DNA from: CAZOVB01 sp046541415
Lineage (GTDB): Bacteria; Planctomycetota; Phycisphaerae; SM23-33
Length of the DNA stretch: 64,000 nucleotides
Assembly: GCA_046541415.1 (NCBI GenBank)
Contig: JBKHDI010000001.1
Location: 1-64,000, forward strand
Direction of reading: 5' to 3'
The notes beneath the pieces were generated by a model that worked only from the letters and a program-made list of their open reading frames with translations, searched no databases and was not told the DNA's origin. Positions within the stretch are counted from its first letter, which is position 1; each line of letters begins with the position of its first letter. Shown here piece after piece: positions 36,643 through 46,900 of the stretch. The position numbers were made by a program, and so were the translations under genes.

Positions 36643-37554
36643 TCAGCTTCGATGCCTCGGTGCGGCGTCGCGGCCGGGGTAGACGGAGATCTGCAGGTCG
36701 GGCAGGGCGGCGGAAATGCGTCGGGCGATGAGCTTCAGTTGCGTCTCGGGCAGGTAGCGGACGTAAGACTCGGCCGGACTGCGGGCGATGGTGTGCAGCT
36801 GCACGCCGCGAATCTGCCCGCCAAGCTCCCGGATCTGACGCAATCTGCCGATGTAGGCGGCGATTTCCTCGTCCGAAGGGGGCTGGGAGTCGATGGCCAG
36901 CAGCAGCGTCTGAATCCAGGTGGGCAGTTGCCGGGAGACGGCCGCGATGTCTTTTACGATCTTCTCCAGCGTCAGCCCCTCAGCCGGGCGATTGATCCGC
37001 TGGAAAAACGACTCGCTGCCGGCGTCGAGCTTCGCCCAGATCTGCCCGTCGGACTCGGCCAGGGTCGGAACCGCCCGCTGGAAGGGGGGCTTGTCCAGGG
37101 CCGTCGAGTTGGTGATCACCACCAGCTTGACCTCGTCGATCCCTGCATGCGCTTTGGCATCGGCGGCAATGGCCACGGCCCGGTCGAACTGCGGATGACA
37201 CGTCGGCTCGCCGTCGCCGCTGAAGGCGATATCGTTGATCCGGCGCATCGCCTCGGGCGTCTGCGAGAACCGCTCGTGCTGCCAGATCTTACCGGAGCTC
37301 ACCTCCGCCAGCACGGCCCGCAGCTCGGCAGCCAGAATGTCCAGGTCCACAAAGTCCAGCCCGCGCGGCTGGGAGCGGTCGATCTGGCAGTACAGGCAGC
37401 CGAAGCTGCACGCCCGGTTCGGGTTCAGGTTCACCCCCACACTCAACCCGCCGGAACGGCGAGAGATGACGGGGTAGACGTAGAGGCAGTCGTGCCACTG
37501 GCGGCGGTGGTCGCCGATGAGGGATCGATCCGGGATGGAAGGCTGCTGGTCCAT
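36643..37554 (-). CDS. Radical SAM protein
   Basis: A 303-residue radical S-adenosylmethionine protein. The [4Fe-4S] ligands are C49, C53 and C56 (CSFGCLYC). The context NLNPNRACSFGCLYCQIDR and the SGDGEPTCHP and GSESFFQRINRP segments match a small, uncharacterised family often annotated simply as radical SAM, related to wyosine-base and MoaA-like folds. The reaction is unknown. A frame to 37659 exists, but the start at 37554 is preferred because the predicted promoter lies directly upstream of it and inside any longer form. It converges with apt. Confidence 0.78.
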   Translation of the reverse strand: MDQQPSIPDRSLIGDHRRQWHDCLYVYPVISRRSGGLSVGVNLNPNRACSFGCLYCQIDRSQPRGLDFVDLDILAAELRAVLAEVSSGKIWQHERFSQTPEAMRRINDIAFSGDGEPTCHPQFDRAVAIAADAKAHAGIDEVKLVVITNSTALDKPPFQRAVPTLAESDGQIWAKLDAGSESFFQRINRPAEGLTLEKIVKDIAAVSRQLPTWIQTLLLAIDSQPPSDEEIAAYIGRLRQIRELGGQIRGVQLHTIARSPAESYVRYLPETQLKLIARRISAALPDLQISVYPGRDAAPRHRS

Positions 37555-37560
37555 CCCCCC

Positions 37561-37589
37561 ATGATAAACCGCCGTCCCTGCCACGCCAA
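37561..37589 (-). promoter_or_regulatory. Promoter of the radical SAM gene
   Basis: On the minus strand TTGGCG (37589-37584) and TATCAT (37566-37561) are 17 bases apart. Only six G residues separate the -10 box from the ATG at 37554, so the transcript would start at or next to the start codon. Confidence 0.45.
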
Positions 37590-37623
37590 GCGCCAGCCAC
37601 TGGCAACAACGGCCGCGGGCGAC

Positions 37624-37629
37624 TATAAT
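37624..37629 (+). promoter_or_regulatory. -10 box of gltX promoter
   Basis: A perfect TATAAT lies 50 bases before the gltX start. The best -35 candidate (TGGCAA, 37601-37606, 17-base spacer) is weak. Confidence 0.4.
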
Positions 37630-37679
37630 CACCCACTTTGCCGGACATCCCACGCCCAAGACAGAACAGGACCCGCCCC

Positions 37680-39131
37680 ATGCAGCCGCTTACGACCCGT
37701 TTTGCCCCCTCGCCGACAGGCCATCTCCACGTGGGATCGGCCCGGACAGCTCTCTTCGCCTACCTGCTGGCCCGCAAGACCGGCGGAACGTTCGTTGTCC
37801 GCATCGAGGACACCGACCGCAGCCGACACATCGAAGAAGCCGTCGACATGATCGTCCAGGACCTCCGATGGCTGGGGCTGGAGTGGGATGAGGGAATCGA
37901 AGTCGGCGGAGCAAACGGGCCATACCGGCAGTCCGAGCGCCTTGAACTCTACGCCCGGTACATCGAAACGCTCCTGGAGGACGGCAAGGCCTATTACGCC
38001 TTCGATACGCCCGAGCAGCTCGATGCCATGCGGGGAAAAGCCCGGGCCGAGAAGAAAGACTTCCTCTACCCCCGGCCGGAGACGTTCCCCTCTGTCGCCG
38101 AGGCCCAGGCGGCCCGAGAGGCGGACAAGCCCGTGGTTGTCCGGTTCGCCTGCCCCGATCGCGACGTGACGGTCCAGGACGACGCTTTCGGCGAGGTGAC
38201 AACACCGGCGGCCGTGCTGGACGATTTCGTCATCCAGAAGGCCGACGGCTATCCGACATTCTACCTGGCCAACGTGGTCGACGACGCGTTGATGGGCATC
38301 AACTACATCACCCGAGGCCAGGAGTTCCTCGGTCAGTCGTGGCGACAGACCCTGCTGCGTGAGGCCCTGGGATTCGAAGAGCCCGGATGCTGCCACCTGC
38401 CACTGATCATGGACATGCAGGGCCGTAAGCTCTCCAAACGCGACGGCGACGTGGACGTCGGAAGCTTCCGCGCAGCCGGTTACCTGCCCGAGACGTTGGT
38501 GAACTTCGTGGCCCTGCTGGGCTGGAACCCCGGCGGGGACCAGGAGAAGATGTCCCTGGAGCAGCTTGTCGAGCTGTTCAGCGTCGAGCGGATCGGCAAG
38601 ACCAACGCGAAGTTCGACCGCGACAAATTGCTGGCCTTCAACACCGACGCCCTGGCCGCGGCCCAGACCGATCGCCTTGTCGCCGGCTTCAGGGACTACC
38701 TGTCCCTGAACGAGTCGCATATCCCGGTCAGCGATGATGCCCTGCTGGGGCGGATCGTCGACTGCAACCGCGGCTATAAGACCTTCGCCGACCTGAAGGA
38801 CAAAGTCGACGTGCTCTTCGGCCCCGACGACGCGTTTGCCTACGTCGACAAGGCCGTTACGAAGGTCCTGGCCAAGAACGACGGACAGGGCTACGAGGTG
38901 CTGGAGAAGCTGATCGAGCCGCTCGGCCGGGTCGAGTGGACAGGCCAAGCGCTGCACGAGATGATCGAGTCGTTCTGCGAGGCCAACGAACTGGGCATGG
39001 GCAAGGTGGCCCAGCCGCTGCGTGTGGCGCTTACCGGCAACACCGTCAGCCCGCCGATTACCGATACGCTCGAATTCGTCGGCAGGGAGGCCTGCCTGGC
39101 CCGTATTCGGCGCTGCCTGGCCAGGCGGTGA
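37680..39131 (+). CDS. gltX: Glutamyl-tRNA synthetase
   Basis: A 483-residue class I synthetase. The HIGH motif appears as PSPTGHLHVG (9-18), KMSKS as KLSKR (after MQGR), and VRIEDTDRSRHIEEAV is typical. It charges tRNA-Glu, the substrate of HemA encoded elsewhere in the window. Start at 37680 is preferred over an in-frame ATG at 37638 because the mature N-terminus MQPLTTRFAPSPTGH is universal in the family. An ACAGGA lies upstream. Its 3' end faces the Tol-like operon. Confidence 0.95.
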   Translation: MQPLTTRFAPSPTGHLHVGSARTALFAYLLARKTGGTFVVRIEDTDRSRHIEEAVDMIVQDLRWLGLEWDEGIEVGGANGPYRQSERLELYARYIETLLEDGKAYYAFDTPEQLDAMRGKARAEKKDFLYPRPETFPSVAEAQAAREADKPVVVRFACPDRDVTVQDDAFGEVTTPAAVLDDFVIQKADGYPTFYLANVVDDALMGINYITRGQEFLGQSWRQTLLREALGFEEPGCCHLPLIMDMQGRKLSKRDGDVDVGSFRAAGYLPETLVNFVALLGWNPGGDQEKMSLEQLVELFSVERIGKTNAKFDRDKLLAFNTDALAAAQTDRLVAGFRDYLSLNESHIPVSDDALLGRIVDCNRGYKTFADLKDKVDVLFGPDDAFAYVDKAVTKVLAKNDGQGYEVLEKLIEPLGRVEWTGQALHEMIESFCEANELGMGKVAQPLRVALTGNTVSPPITDTLEFVGREACLARIRRCLARR

Positions 39132-39140
39132 TCGCCCGGA

Positions 39141-42100
39141 TCAGTCGTCCTTTTCCTGCAGGTAGGGCGGGTAGCGGTAGTAGACCTGCAATGTCAGCGT
39201 GGCGGTGGCGGTGGTGTATGTCCGTCCGCCGACGCGGCCCCAGCGGCTGTCGGGATCGAAGCTGCCCGCCTCGCCGCCCCGGTTTTCCTGCAGCTTGACC
39301 AGATAGTCCCGCATGACCTTGTTCCAGCGGTCCCACTGCGGGCCCTGGACCTGCATCAACGCCAGCGAGCAGTAGTACCACGAGTAAAAGTTCCGCTCGC
39401 GATTGCGCCGACTGGGAACGTGCTTGAGGATGAGATCGCCGGCCTTGCGGATCTCGGAGTCCGACGGCGTTTCACCCATCAGGATGCGGCTGAAGATCGC
39501 CTCAGCTGTCATCGCCGGCGATACCTTCCTCTTGTCGGTATACCCTGCCAGCCCGTCGCGGTTGGTGACACCGTGGATGTAGGCCAGCGTCCGCTTGCGT
39601 GTTTCATCGGGGATCTGCAGACCCAGGCGCGAGACGCTGTGCAGGGCCATCACCTGCCAGCCGACGACGGACATGTCGCCCTTGTCCTTGTCTTCCCAGT
39701 AAGGCTTGTATCGCCAGCCGCCGGTCTGGGGGTTCTGGGCACGGATGATGAACTTCGCCGCCCGGATCGCCGCGTCGCGGTACTTCGGCTCGCCGGACAT
39801 CGCCGCTGCTTCCGACAGCGCGATCGTCGCGATGCCGTGGGCGTACATGTTCCCGCCGCCGCGCAGATCGCCATCCTGCTTCTGGTTCTCGACGAGGTAA
39901 TCGACTGCCTGCGTGACGGTCTTTCGGTACAGGCTCTCCTGGCCGGGCCTGTGGTCGGCCGCCAGGTAGCTCAGAGCCGCCAGGCCCGTCAGGGCCATGT
40001 CGGGTCTGCCGTGATGGTTGTCCTTCTTGTACGTCCAGCGGCCGTCCTTCTCCTGCTCGCGGGCCATCCAGGCCAGGGCCTTGGCGACGGCAGCTTCGGA
40101 CTCCTCCGAGCCGCCCATCTTGCGGATCATCTCCTGTCGCTGCGGGAAGCTGCGCCTGCGGATAGAGAGTGGGCTGGTCAGCCGCCCAGGATCCAACGTG
40201 CCCACCATGGCCAGTTCTTCCGGCACGGGCTTGAGCATCTCGCCGATGTCCTCTGCGGGCCTTTGGGCGGGCGTTTCAGCCAGCAGCTGCTCGGCGATCG
40301 AATCGGCCGCCGGGGCGTCCAGCGACTCGATCAGCCGTGTTCTTTTGGCAGGTGCCTCATCGGCGCGGGTCTGTGAAAGGGGCCCGGGCTGGATCTTCTC
40401 GACGTCGACCGCGTCGGCCGCGGTCAGCGGGTGCTCCTCATGGGCGATCTTCTCCCGGCTGGGCTGGATCACCGGCTGGAGGCGCGGGTCCTGGGCAGCC
40501 TGGGGGAGGTTGACCTGGATCTGCTCGGCCGGGTCGACCGGGTCGACAGCCGGGGCGTAGGCGATCTCGGTCGGGCCGATGTCATCGGTCGGCTCGACAA
40601 CAGGCACGGTGGCCACGTCGATCTCCGGGCGATGGGTCGCGTCGGCAGAGGGCCTGGCCCGGGCGACCTGGACTTCATCGGAGGCCTGGCGGACCTGCGG
40701 GGCAGCGTCGGCGGCGAGTTTGTCGGAAGTCTCGGCCGGGGCGGCGGGGACGACTTCCGGCCCGGCGAGCACCTCGGCCGGTTCGGGCTGGGCCTCGACG
40801 GGTACGGTCAAATCCTGTTGCGAAGGCAGGGGGGCCTCGGCGAACATGGGTGCATCGGAGGCCGGGGCCGGCTCTGCCGGCTGGGTCTCAGCCCGGACAC
40901 GGACCGGCTCGACGACATTTTCCACACGGGCGATCTCGACGGATTGCTCTGGGTGGACTTCGGGCCTGGCCTCATCGGCGGCGACCCGCTTGGCCGGTTC
41001 GGGCTCGAACCGCGGCTGGGGTTGTTGCTCCGGTGGATCGGGCAGGCGGATCTGCTCGGCCGCTACCGGCGGGATCGGTTGCGGCGCGGTCGGCTGTTGG
41101 GTCTTCTGCGTCTCAGCGGGGGGCACGGAAGGCTCGTTCAGTTCAGCCGGCGCGGGTCGGACGCGCGGGGCAGGGACGGTTTCCGCCCGGGCTACGTCGA
41201 CCTGTCGCGGGTCCTGGACGGGCAACTGCGAGACCGACTCACGGATCTCCATTTTCGCCTGGGCCTCGGGGGCCAGTTCCAGCGAGACGCTCTCGATCAG
41301 GCCCGCCTTCTCGGCGACGTACTCGTAGGCCTCCTGGCTGACGAAGACCAGCCCGAGCAAAACCGTAAGCAGGATGTGCAGCAGGACGCTGGCAGCGATG
41401 GCCTTCTGCAGGGCGGACAGGTGGTCGTACCCGACGGCCTTGAGAAAGAGCATCGCCGGGACCAGCAGGGCCAGGGCCCCGGCCAGCATCCACCAGGACC
41501 AGTGGCCCGGCAGGGAGCGGCTGGTCTGCTCGGGGTAGACCTCGCGAGAGATCGCCTGGTAGAGGCTGTAGAGCCCTTCGCGGCCGGCGCGGTCGGAGCT
41601 GAAGACCAGCGTAAAGCCCTCGTCCGTCAGTTCCGGGTCGGTCTCGTTGTAGGCGCTGTTGATTTCCGGGCCCAGATTGACAGGCCCCTCCGACTTGCCC
41701 CGCAGCCGCAGGCGGTAGAGGTCGAAGCCGCCGTGGCCGCGAGGGCGGTTGGAGGCAAAGTAGAGGAAATCCCCGGCTGGCGAGACGGCGCAGGCTCCTT
41801 CATTCCACTTGGTGTTGGCGCCCAGCAGTGTCTCGGCCGGATGGTAGGCCAGACCATCGGCGGGTTGGGGTTCTGTCGCGTCCTGCTGTTGCTGGTCGGC
41901 CTGCTCAGCGGGGGCCTTGGGCCAGGCGACGAACAGATCGTAGTCGCCCAGGTCGCCTTGGCGGACGGTGGCCTTCCAGTCGTTCTCGCGTCGCTGGGCA
42001 GCCAGGCGATTGGTCGCGAAGAACAGCCGCCCGTCGGGGGCAGGGGCGGGCGAGTAGTCGTTGTAGGGGCTGTTGATCGCGGGGCCCAGGTTTACCGGCT

Positions 42101-42638
42101 CAGCCCAGCCTTCATCGGTTCGCCTGGACGCCCAGATGTCGTACTGTCCCTGCCCGCCCGGGCGGTCGGAATAGAGCAGCAGCCACTTACCGTCGGGCGT
42201 CAGGCGGGGGCCCAACTCGTTGTACTCGGTATTGACGGCCTCCAGCGGGGCCGGCTCGGACCAGCCGGTGTCGGTCTTGTAGGCGACGAAGAGTTCGGCA
42301 TTGGCGCCGGTTCGCTCGGGCCCGTAGCGGCCTGGCAGACCCCGGACGAAGTAGAGTTCCTTGCCGTCGGCTGAGAGGGCCGGCTCGTACTCCTGTGCTT
42401 CGGAGCGGACGAGGCCCTGGATAGATTCGGGCTGATCCCAGAGGACCTGTCGCGGCTGGGTTGCATCGCCGTCGCGTCGGAGCCCCGCGCCGTCGGTCCA
42501 GACGGTTCCGGCGAAGATCCACCAGGCCAGGACGGCGGCGCCTGCGACGACCGCACCGGCCGAGGCCGATGCGGCGATCCACCAGCCCAGCTTGCCCGGT
42601 TGGCGGCCTGCGGATTGTCCCTTGCCGTCCTGAGCCAT
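39141..42638 (-). CDS. TolB-propeller / TonB-like / terpenoid-toroid fusion protein
   Basis: An 1165-residue protein with an unusual layout. A membrane helix (about 20-42) precedes a PD40/WD40-like propeller (about 65-370, repeats such as LSADGKELYFV, LTPDGKWLLLYSDRPGG and VNLGPEINSAYNE) like that of TolB. Two more helices follow: 382-399, and about 414-433. The latter contains Ser417-x-x-x-His421 (SVLLH), the motif by which TonB and TolA helices couple to ExbB/ExbD or TolQ/TolR. A Pro/Ala/Glu-rich linker (about 440-840), long enough to cross a periplasm, leads to an alpha/alpha toroid (about 845-1160) of the prenyltransferase/squalene-cyclase repeat type (QEKDGRWTYK, QNPQTGGWRYKPYW). No cyclase DXDD motif was seen. 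It starts one base after exbD. Confidence 0.85.
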   Translation of the reverse strand: MAQDGKGQSAGRQPGKLGWWIAASASAGAVVAGAAVLAWWIFAGTVWTDGAGLRRDGDATQPRQVLWDQPESIQGLVRSEAQEYEPALSADGKELYFVRGLPGRYGPERTGANAELFVAYKTDTGWSEPAPLEAVNTEYNELGPRLTPDGKWLLLYSDRPGGQGQYDIWASRRTDEGWAEPVNLGPAINSPYNDYSPAPAPDGRLFFATNRLAAQRRENDWKATVRQGDLGDYDLFVAWPKAPAEQADQQQQDATEPQPADGLAYHPAETLLGANTKWNEGACAVSPAGDFLYFASNRPRGHGGFDLYRLRLRGKSEGPVNLGPEINSAYNETDPELTDEGFTLVFSSDRAGREGLYSLYQAISREVYPEQTSRSLPGHWSWWMLAGALALLVPAMLFLKAVGYDHLSALQKAIAASVLLHILLTVLLGLVFVSQEAYEYVAEKAGLIESVSLELAPEAQAKMEIRESVSQLPVQDPRQVDVARAETVPAPRVRPAPAELNEPSVPPAETQKTQQPTAPQPIPPVAAEQIRLPDPPEQQPQPRFEPEPAKRVAADEARPEVHPEQSVEIARVENVVEPVRVRAETQPAEPAPASDAPMFAEAPLPSQQDLTVPVEAQPEPAEVLAGPEVVPAAPAETSDKLAADAAPQVRQASDEVQVARARPSADATHRPEIDVATVPVVEPTDDIGPTEIAYAPAVDPVDPAEQIQVNLPQAAQDPRLQPVIQPSREKIAHEEHPLTAADAVDVEKIQPGPLSQTRADEAPAKRTRLIESLDAPAADSIAEQLLAETPAQRPAEDIGEMLKPVPEELAMVGTLDPGRLTSPLSIRRRSFPQRQEMIRKMGGSEESEAAVAKALAWMAREQEKDGRWTYKKDNHHGRPDMALTGLAALSYLAADHRPGQESLYRKTVTQAVDYLVENQKQDGDLRGGGNMYAHGIATIALSEAAAMSGEPKYRDAAIRAAKFIIRAQNPQTGGWRYKPYWEDKDKGDMSVVGWQVMALHSVSRLGLQIPDETRKRTLAYIHGVTNRDGLAGYTDKRKVSPAMTAEAIFSRILMGETPSDSEIRKAGDLILKHVPSRRNRERNFYSWYYCSLALMQVQGPQWDRWNKVMRDYLVKLQENRGGEAGSFDPDSRWGRVGGRTYTTATATLTLQVYYRYPPYLQEKDD

Positions 42639-42639
42639 G

Positions 42640-43062
42640 CTACTCCTTCGTTTCCTGGGGGATGTAGCCGATGTTGACGCGTTCTATGCCTGTCTTCTGA
42701 CAAAGCACTGCGGTCTGGTTGAAGAACTTGTGATACGCGTTGGCATCGCAGCGGAGCAGCACCTTGCGGTCGGGGTTGTCCTGGACCTCGCGAGTCAGCA
42801 GTTCCTCCAGTTGCTTGTCGTCATAGAGCTTGCCGGCGATCTCCTTCTTGCCCTCTGCGGTGATATTGACAATCAACTGGTTCGGCGTGCTGGAAAGCGA
42901 CTCATTGGCGCTGGCGCGGGTCAGCGTGATGTTCTGGTTGCGTTCCTCTTCGGCAAAGGTGGTGGCGACCAGGAAGAAGATCAGCAGCAGGAAGACCATG
43001 TCGATCAGCGGCATGAGGTTGGGCGGGTCTTCGGAATGGTCGGCTTTGTCACGGATGCGCAT
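42640..43062 (-). CDS. ExbD/TolR-type proton-channel subunit
   Basis: A 140-residue protein with a cytoplasmic start, one membrane helix (about 17-38) carrying the essential Asp in MPLIDMVFLLLIFF, and a periplasmic domain. With the ExbB-type protein encoded just upstream it should form the proton channel that energises a TonB/TolA-type partner, here most likely the fusion protein encoded next. AGGAG precedes its start, and its own 3' end carries GAAGGAG, the ribosome site of the following gene. Confidence 0.9.
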   Translation of the reverse strand: MRIRDKADHSEDPPNLMPLIDMVFLLLIFFLVATTFAEEERNQNITLTRASANESLSSTPNQLIVNITAEGKKEIAGKLYDDKQLEELLTREVQDNPDRKVLLRCDANAYHKFFNQTAVLCQKTGIERVNIGYIPQETKE

Positions 43063-43077
43063 GGTTGCGTCTCCTGT

Positions 43078-43899
43078 TTACGCCGTGGCCGGGGCGGTAG
43101 TGGGGGTCTGGTCGGGCTGGGCAGACGCAGGGGCCGGCTCTTCGATGACCAGCGCCCCTTCGATCAGCTCGACGGATTGCTCGTTCATCTCGTGGACCAG
43201 CCGTTCGATCCGCCCGAGGAAGAAGTAATAGAAGATCAGCACGGGAATCGCCACGACCAGGCCGCCGAACGTGGTCACCAAGGCCTCGTAAATGCCCTTG
43301 GCCAGGCTGGTTGCGCGGCCCAGGCCCTGCTGGCTGGCGACCTGGAAGGCTTGGATCATCCCCCAGACGGTCCCGACAAGCCCCAGCATCGGGGCGACTG
43401 CTGCGATCGCGTAGAGCATCCGCAGGTTCTTGCGCAGCTTGCTGACCTCGTGGGCTCCGGCGTCTTCGATGGCTTCCTCGATGGCCTTTTCGCCGCGGTG
43501 CATCTTGCGCAGTCCGGCCAGGGCCAGGCGGGCCAACGGGCTGTCATTGGCTCGGCAGTACTCCATTGCCTCCTTCCGGCCGGCCCCGCCACGATAGACC
43601 GACTGCAGTTGGGCCAGGAAGCCCGGCGGGATCACCCGCTTGCGCTGCAGGGCCATGAACCGCTCGACGACGACCGCCGCGGCCAGCAGGCTGCAGGCGG
43701 CGATGGGGATCATGAACCAGCCGCCCTTGAGCAGGATCTCCAGGATCGACATTTCCTCGACCTGGGCCTGGTCGTCGTTGTTCTTGGTCTCCGGCGCTGC
43801 CTCGGCAGGCTGGGCCACCGCGGCGGACGCGACGGTAAAGAGGATGGCTGCGAGCAGGAATGTCGCTGAGCGGCGGATGATTCGGCTGCGGGTATTCAC
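43078..43899 (-). CDS. ExbB/TolQ/MotA-family proton-channel subunit
   Basis: A 273-residue protein starting at GTG with AGGAG seven bases upstream. It has a cleavable-looking signal segment (about 1-30, ending AVAQ), then three membrane helices: about 58-80, APMLGLVGTVWGMIQAF (about 169-185) and ALVTTFGGLVVAIPVLIFYYFF (about 207-230). The Thr residues in GTVWG and VTTF are the channel residues known in ExbB. It pairs with the ExbD-type protein encoded 15 bases downstream. An extended signal-bearing N-terminus is seen in other planctomycete and delta-proteobacterial ExbB proteins. Confidence 0.9.
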   Translation of the reverse strand: MNTRSRIIRRSATFLLAAILFTVASAAVAQPAEAAPETKNNDDQAQVEEMSILEILLKGGWFMIPIAACSLLAAAVVVERFMALQRKRVIPPGFLAQLQSVYRGGAGRKEAMEYCRANDSPLARLALAGLRKMHRGEKAIEEAIEDAGAHEVSKLRKNLRMLYAIAAVAPMLGLVGTVWGMIQAFQVASQQGLGRATSLAKGIYEALVTTFGGLVVAIPVLIFYYFFLGRIERLVHEMNEQSVELIEGALVIEEPAPASAQPDQTPTTAPATA

Positions 43900-43923
43900 G
43901 TCTGTCTCCTGTCAGGACTATGT

Positions 43924-46900
43924 TTACTGTTTCAGTTCGGCCAGTCGTTTTCGGGCGGCTGCGGCGATGGTCTGGTCCTTGTAGTCCTCGACCACGCGGG
44001 TGTACTGGCCGATGGCCTCGGACTTGCGCCCCAGCTTCTCCAGAACCCGACCTGCCTCGTAGAGGGCGTTGGCAGTCCACTTGTCGTAGCCGTAGACGTC
44101 GCCGACGACGTAGAAGGCGTCCAGGGCTTCTTTGAGCTTGCCCTCCTCGAAGAAGCACTCGCCGAGCTGGAACTGGGCTTTGGCGGCGGTTTCGCCCTGG
44201 TGGTCGGAGTCGGCGATCTTCGCGTACCAGTTGCGGGCGTCGGAGTATTTCCGCTGGTTTTGCAAAGCCCAGCCCGTGCCGTACAGCGCGATGTGCTTGA
44301 ACTCGTGCTTGTCGAACTTCTTGAGATACTCCTGCCAGGCCTTCAGTGCGTCGCCGTAGTGGTTCTGCATTTCGCGCACCTCGCCGAGCTTCAGCAGGGC
44401 GAACGGTTCCAGATCATCCGCCTTGCCGCTTTGCAGCAGCGTTTCGAGCATGCTCTCGGCGGTCTGGAAATCCCGGACTTCCTGGGCGGCCAGGCTGCCC
44501 TGGTACAGTGCCGACGGGGTCTGCTCGCTGTCGGCATGCGCCTTGGCGTAGGCAGCAAAGGCGTCGCGCGCCTTGGCCGGCTGATCCAGTTTCTGATAGC
44601 ACCATCCCTGCCGGTACAGGGCGACTTTTCGCACGGCCGGCGGGGCGGACTCATCGGCCAGCACCTTTGTCAGCAGTCCCAGAGCTTCGTCGAACTTTTC
44701 GCGGGCATAGAGCAGTTCGGCCAGTTCGGCCCGGGCCGGGGTGGCCAGGGGCCCTTCGGGGAACTTCTCCAGCAGCTTGCGGTAGGATTCGACGGACTGT
44801 TCCCTCTGGCCGGAGTCTTTCTGGGCCCAGGCCAGTTCGTACATCGTCTGCTGTGTGGCGCGTTTGTCGTTGCTGGCCAGTTCGGCCAGGACATCGGCGG
44901 CCTTGTCGTGCTGCCCCATTTCCGCCAGGCACGTGCCCACGAGGCGAGCCGCCTGGTCGTTGTCTTTGGCCAGTTCGCGGAAGATCGGCAGGGCCTTGTC
45001 GGGCTCACCGGCCAGGCGCAGGGCCTCTGCCTGGCGGAATCGTGCCTCGCCGCGGTTGGCGCTGTCGGGGTAGTCCTCGGCAAAGCGGCCAAACCGTTCG
45101 GCGGCCGTCTTGTATTCCTTGGCATCGTAGGCGATCCACCCCCGGAGCAACTGGGCCGAGGCGGTCACCGGCTTGGGCGCCTTGGCCTGGATGATCCGTT
45201 CGAGCAGTTTCTCGGCCGGTTCGGGCTGATCCTTCTGGTAGTGGATCTCAGCCAGCTCGAACCAGGCGTAGGGGACGATGGCCGACTCCTGGGCTTTGAC
45301 CTTCTCGAAAGGTTCGAGGACTTTGGCAGCCTCGTCCTGTTTGTCCGCGCGGCGCAGGGCGCGGGCGAGGTAGTAGCGGCCTTCGAGCCGTCCTGCCTTG
45401 GCTTCGCTGCGAACGAAGCGGTGGAGGATGTCGGCGGCTTGGGCGGGCTGGTCGGTCTTCAGCAGGGCCTGGCCGAGGTAGAGCATGGCCTGCCTGCCGA
45501 TGCGGTCGTCGCCGGCGGATTTTTGCTCGGCGACGGGTTTGAGCACGTCGATGGCCTTCTTGCTGTCTCCGACCAGAAATGCGCTCTGCCCGCGACGCAG
45601 GGCGAAGCGGCGGGCATTGTCGCCTTCGGCCGAGGCTGCCAGCCGGCTGAATGTCTTGGCGGCCTGGTCGTACTGTCCGAGCGTGAAGTGACACTCGGCG
45701 GCCAATTCAGCGGCCGGACCGGCCATGGGGTGGTCATCCTGTCGGGCGATTTTCTCGGCCAGTTCGATCGCCTCCTTCGTCTTGCCCGCCTGCTGGAGGC
45801 ACCAGGCGCGGCGGTAGGCGGCGTCGGGGGCGTAGGGACTCTGGGCGTGACGTTCGGTGACGGTTTTGAAGTCCTCGGCAGCCTGGGCGTGCTGGCCCAG
45901 CTTCATCCGGCAGGTGGCCAGATCGTATCGGGCGGCGGCTTCTTCGGGCAGGTTGCCCTTGCTGTCCAACACCTCGTCCAGCAGCTTGGCGGCTGCATCG
46001 TGGTCATCCTTGGCCATGCGGGCCCGGGCCAGCCAGTATCGTCCGCGGCGGCTGCGGTCCTTGTCCGATTTGATGACCTGCTGGAAGGTGCGGGCGGCAT
46101 CGTCCGCCTTGCCGGCCTTGAGTTGCGAGATCCCCATCTGGAATCGACCGGCCGGGGCGTACGGGCCTTCGTGGGTCTTGAGCAGCTGCTCGAAGGCCTC
46201 GACGGCGTCGCTATGCTTGCCGGCCCGCTGCAGCGCGACAGCCAGGCTGTAGCGTCCGTCGGCCTTGCGGCCCTCGTCGGCGCGGTCGATCAGTTTTCGG
46301 TAGGCGGCCAGGGCTTTGTCGGTCTGGCCGGCTGCTTCGTAAGACTGGCCCGCCAGCAAGAGGGCGTTGAGCAGGTAGGGGCTGTTCTCGACGGCGGCGA
46401 CGGCCTGGAAGCTCTCGGCTGCGGCAGCGGGATTGCCGCTTTTTCGCTGCGACAGACCTTTGTAGTACAGCACGCCCGTGCGGTAGCCGCTGTCCTTGTG
46501 CTTCTTGAGAAAGTCATCCGCCTTCTTGGTCGCCTCGTCGGTCTTGTCCATCTGGTAGAGCAGGCGTACGATGTTCAGACCGGCCAGTTCAGCCAGGGGA
46601 TTGTCGGGATGCTTTCCGGCCAGTTCCCCGAACGCCTCCAGGGCCCCGTTCATGTCGTTGCGGGCCATGCGAGACTGGCCCAGCAGGGCGCGGGCCTCGG
46701 GGGCCTGCTGGAAGTCCTTGGATCGGATCGCCTCGATCAGCTGGCGCTCGGCCTCGGGGTACTTCTTGAGCTGGTAGAGGCTGATGCCCAGGCCATATCG
46801 CGCCGCCGCACGATCCCGGTGATCCTTGAAGCGGGAGAGGAACTCTTCGTACTGCGTGGCGGCTGTTTCGTAGCGCTTGGCCCTGAGGCTGCCGTTGGCG

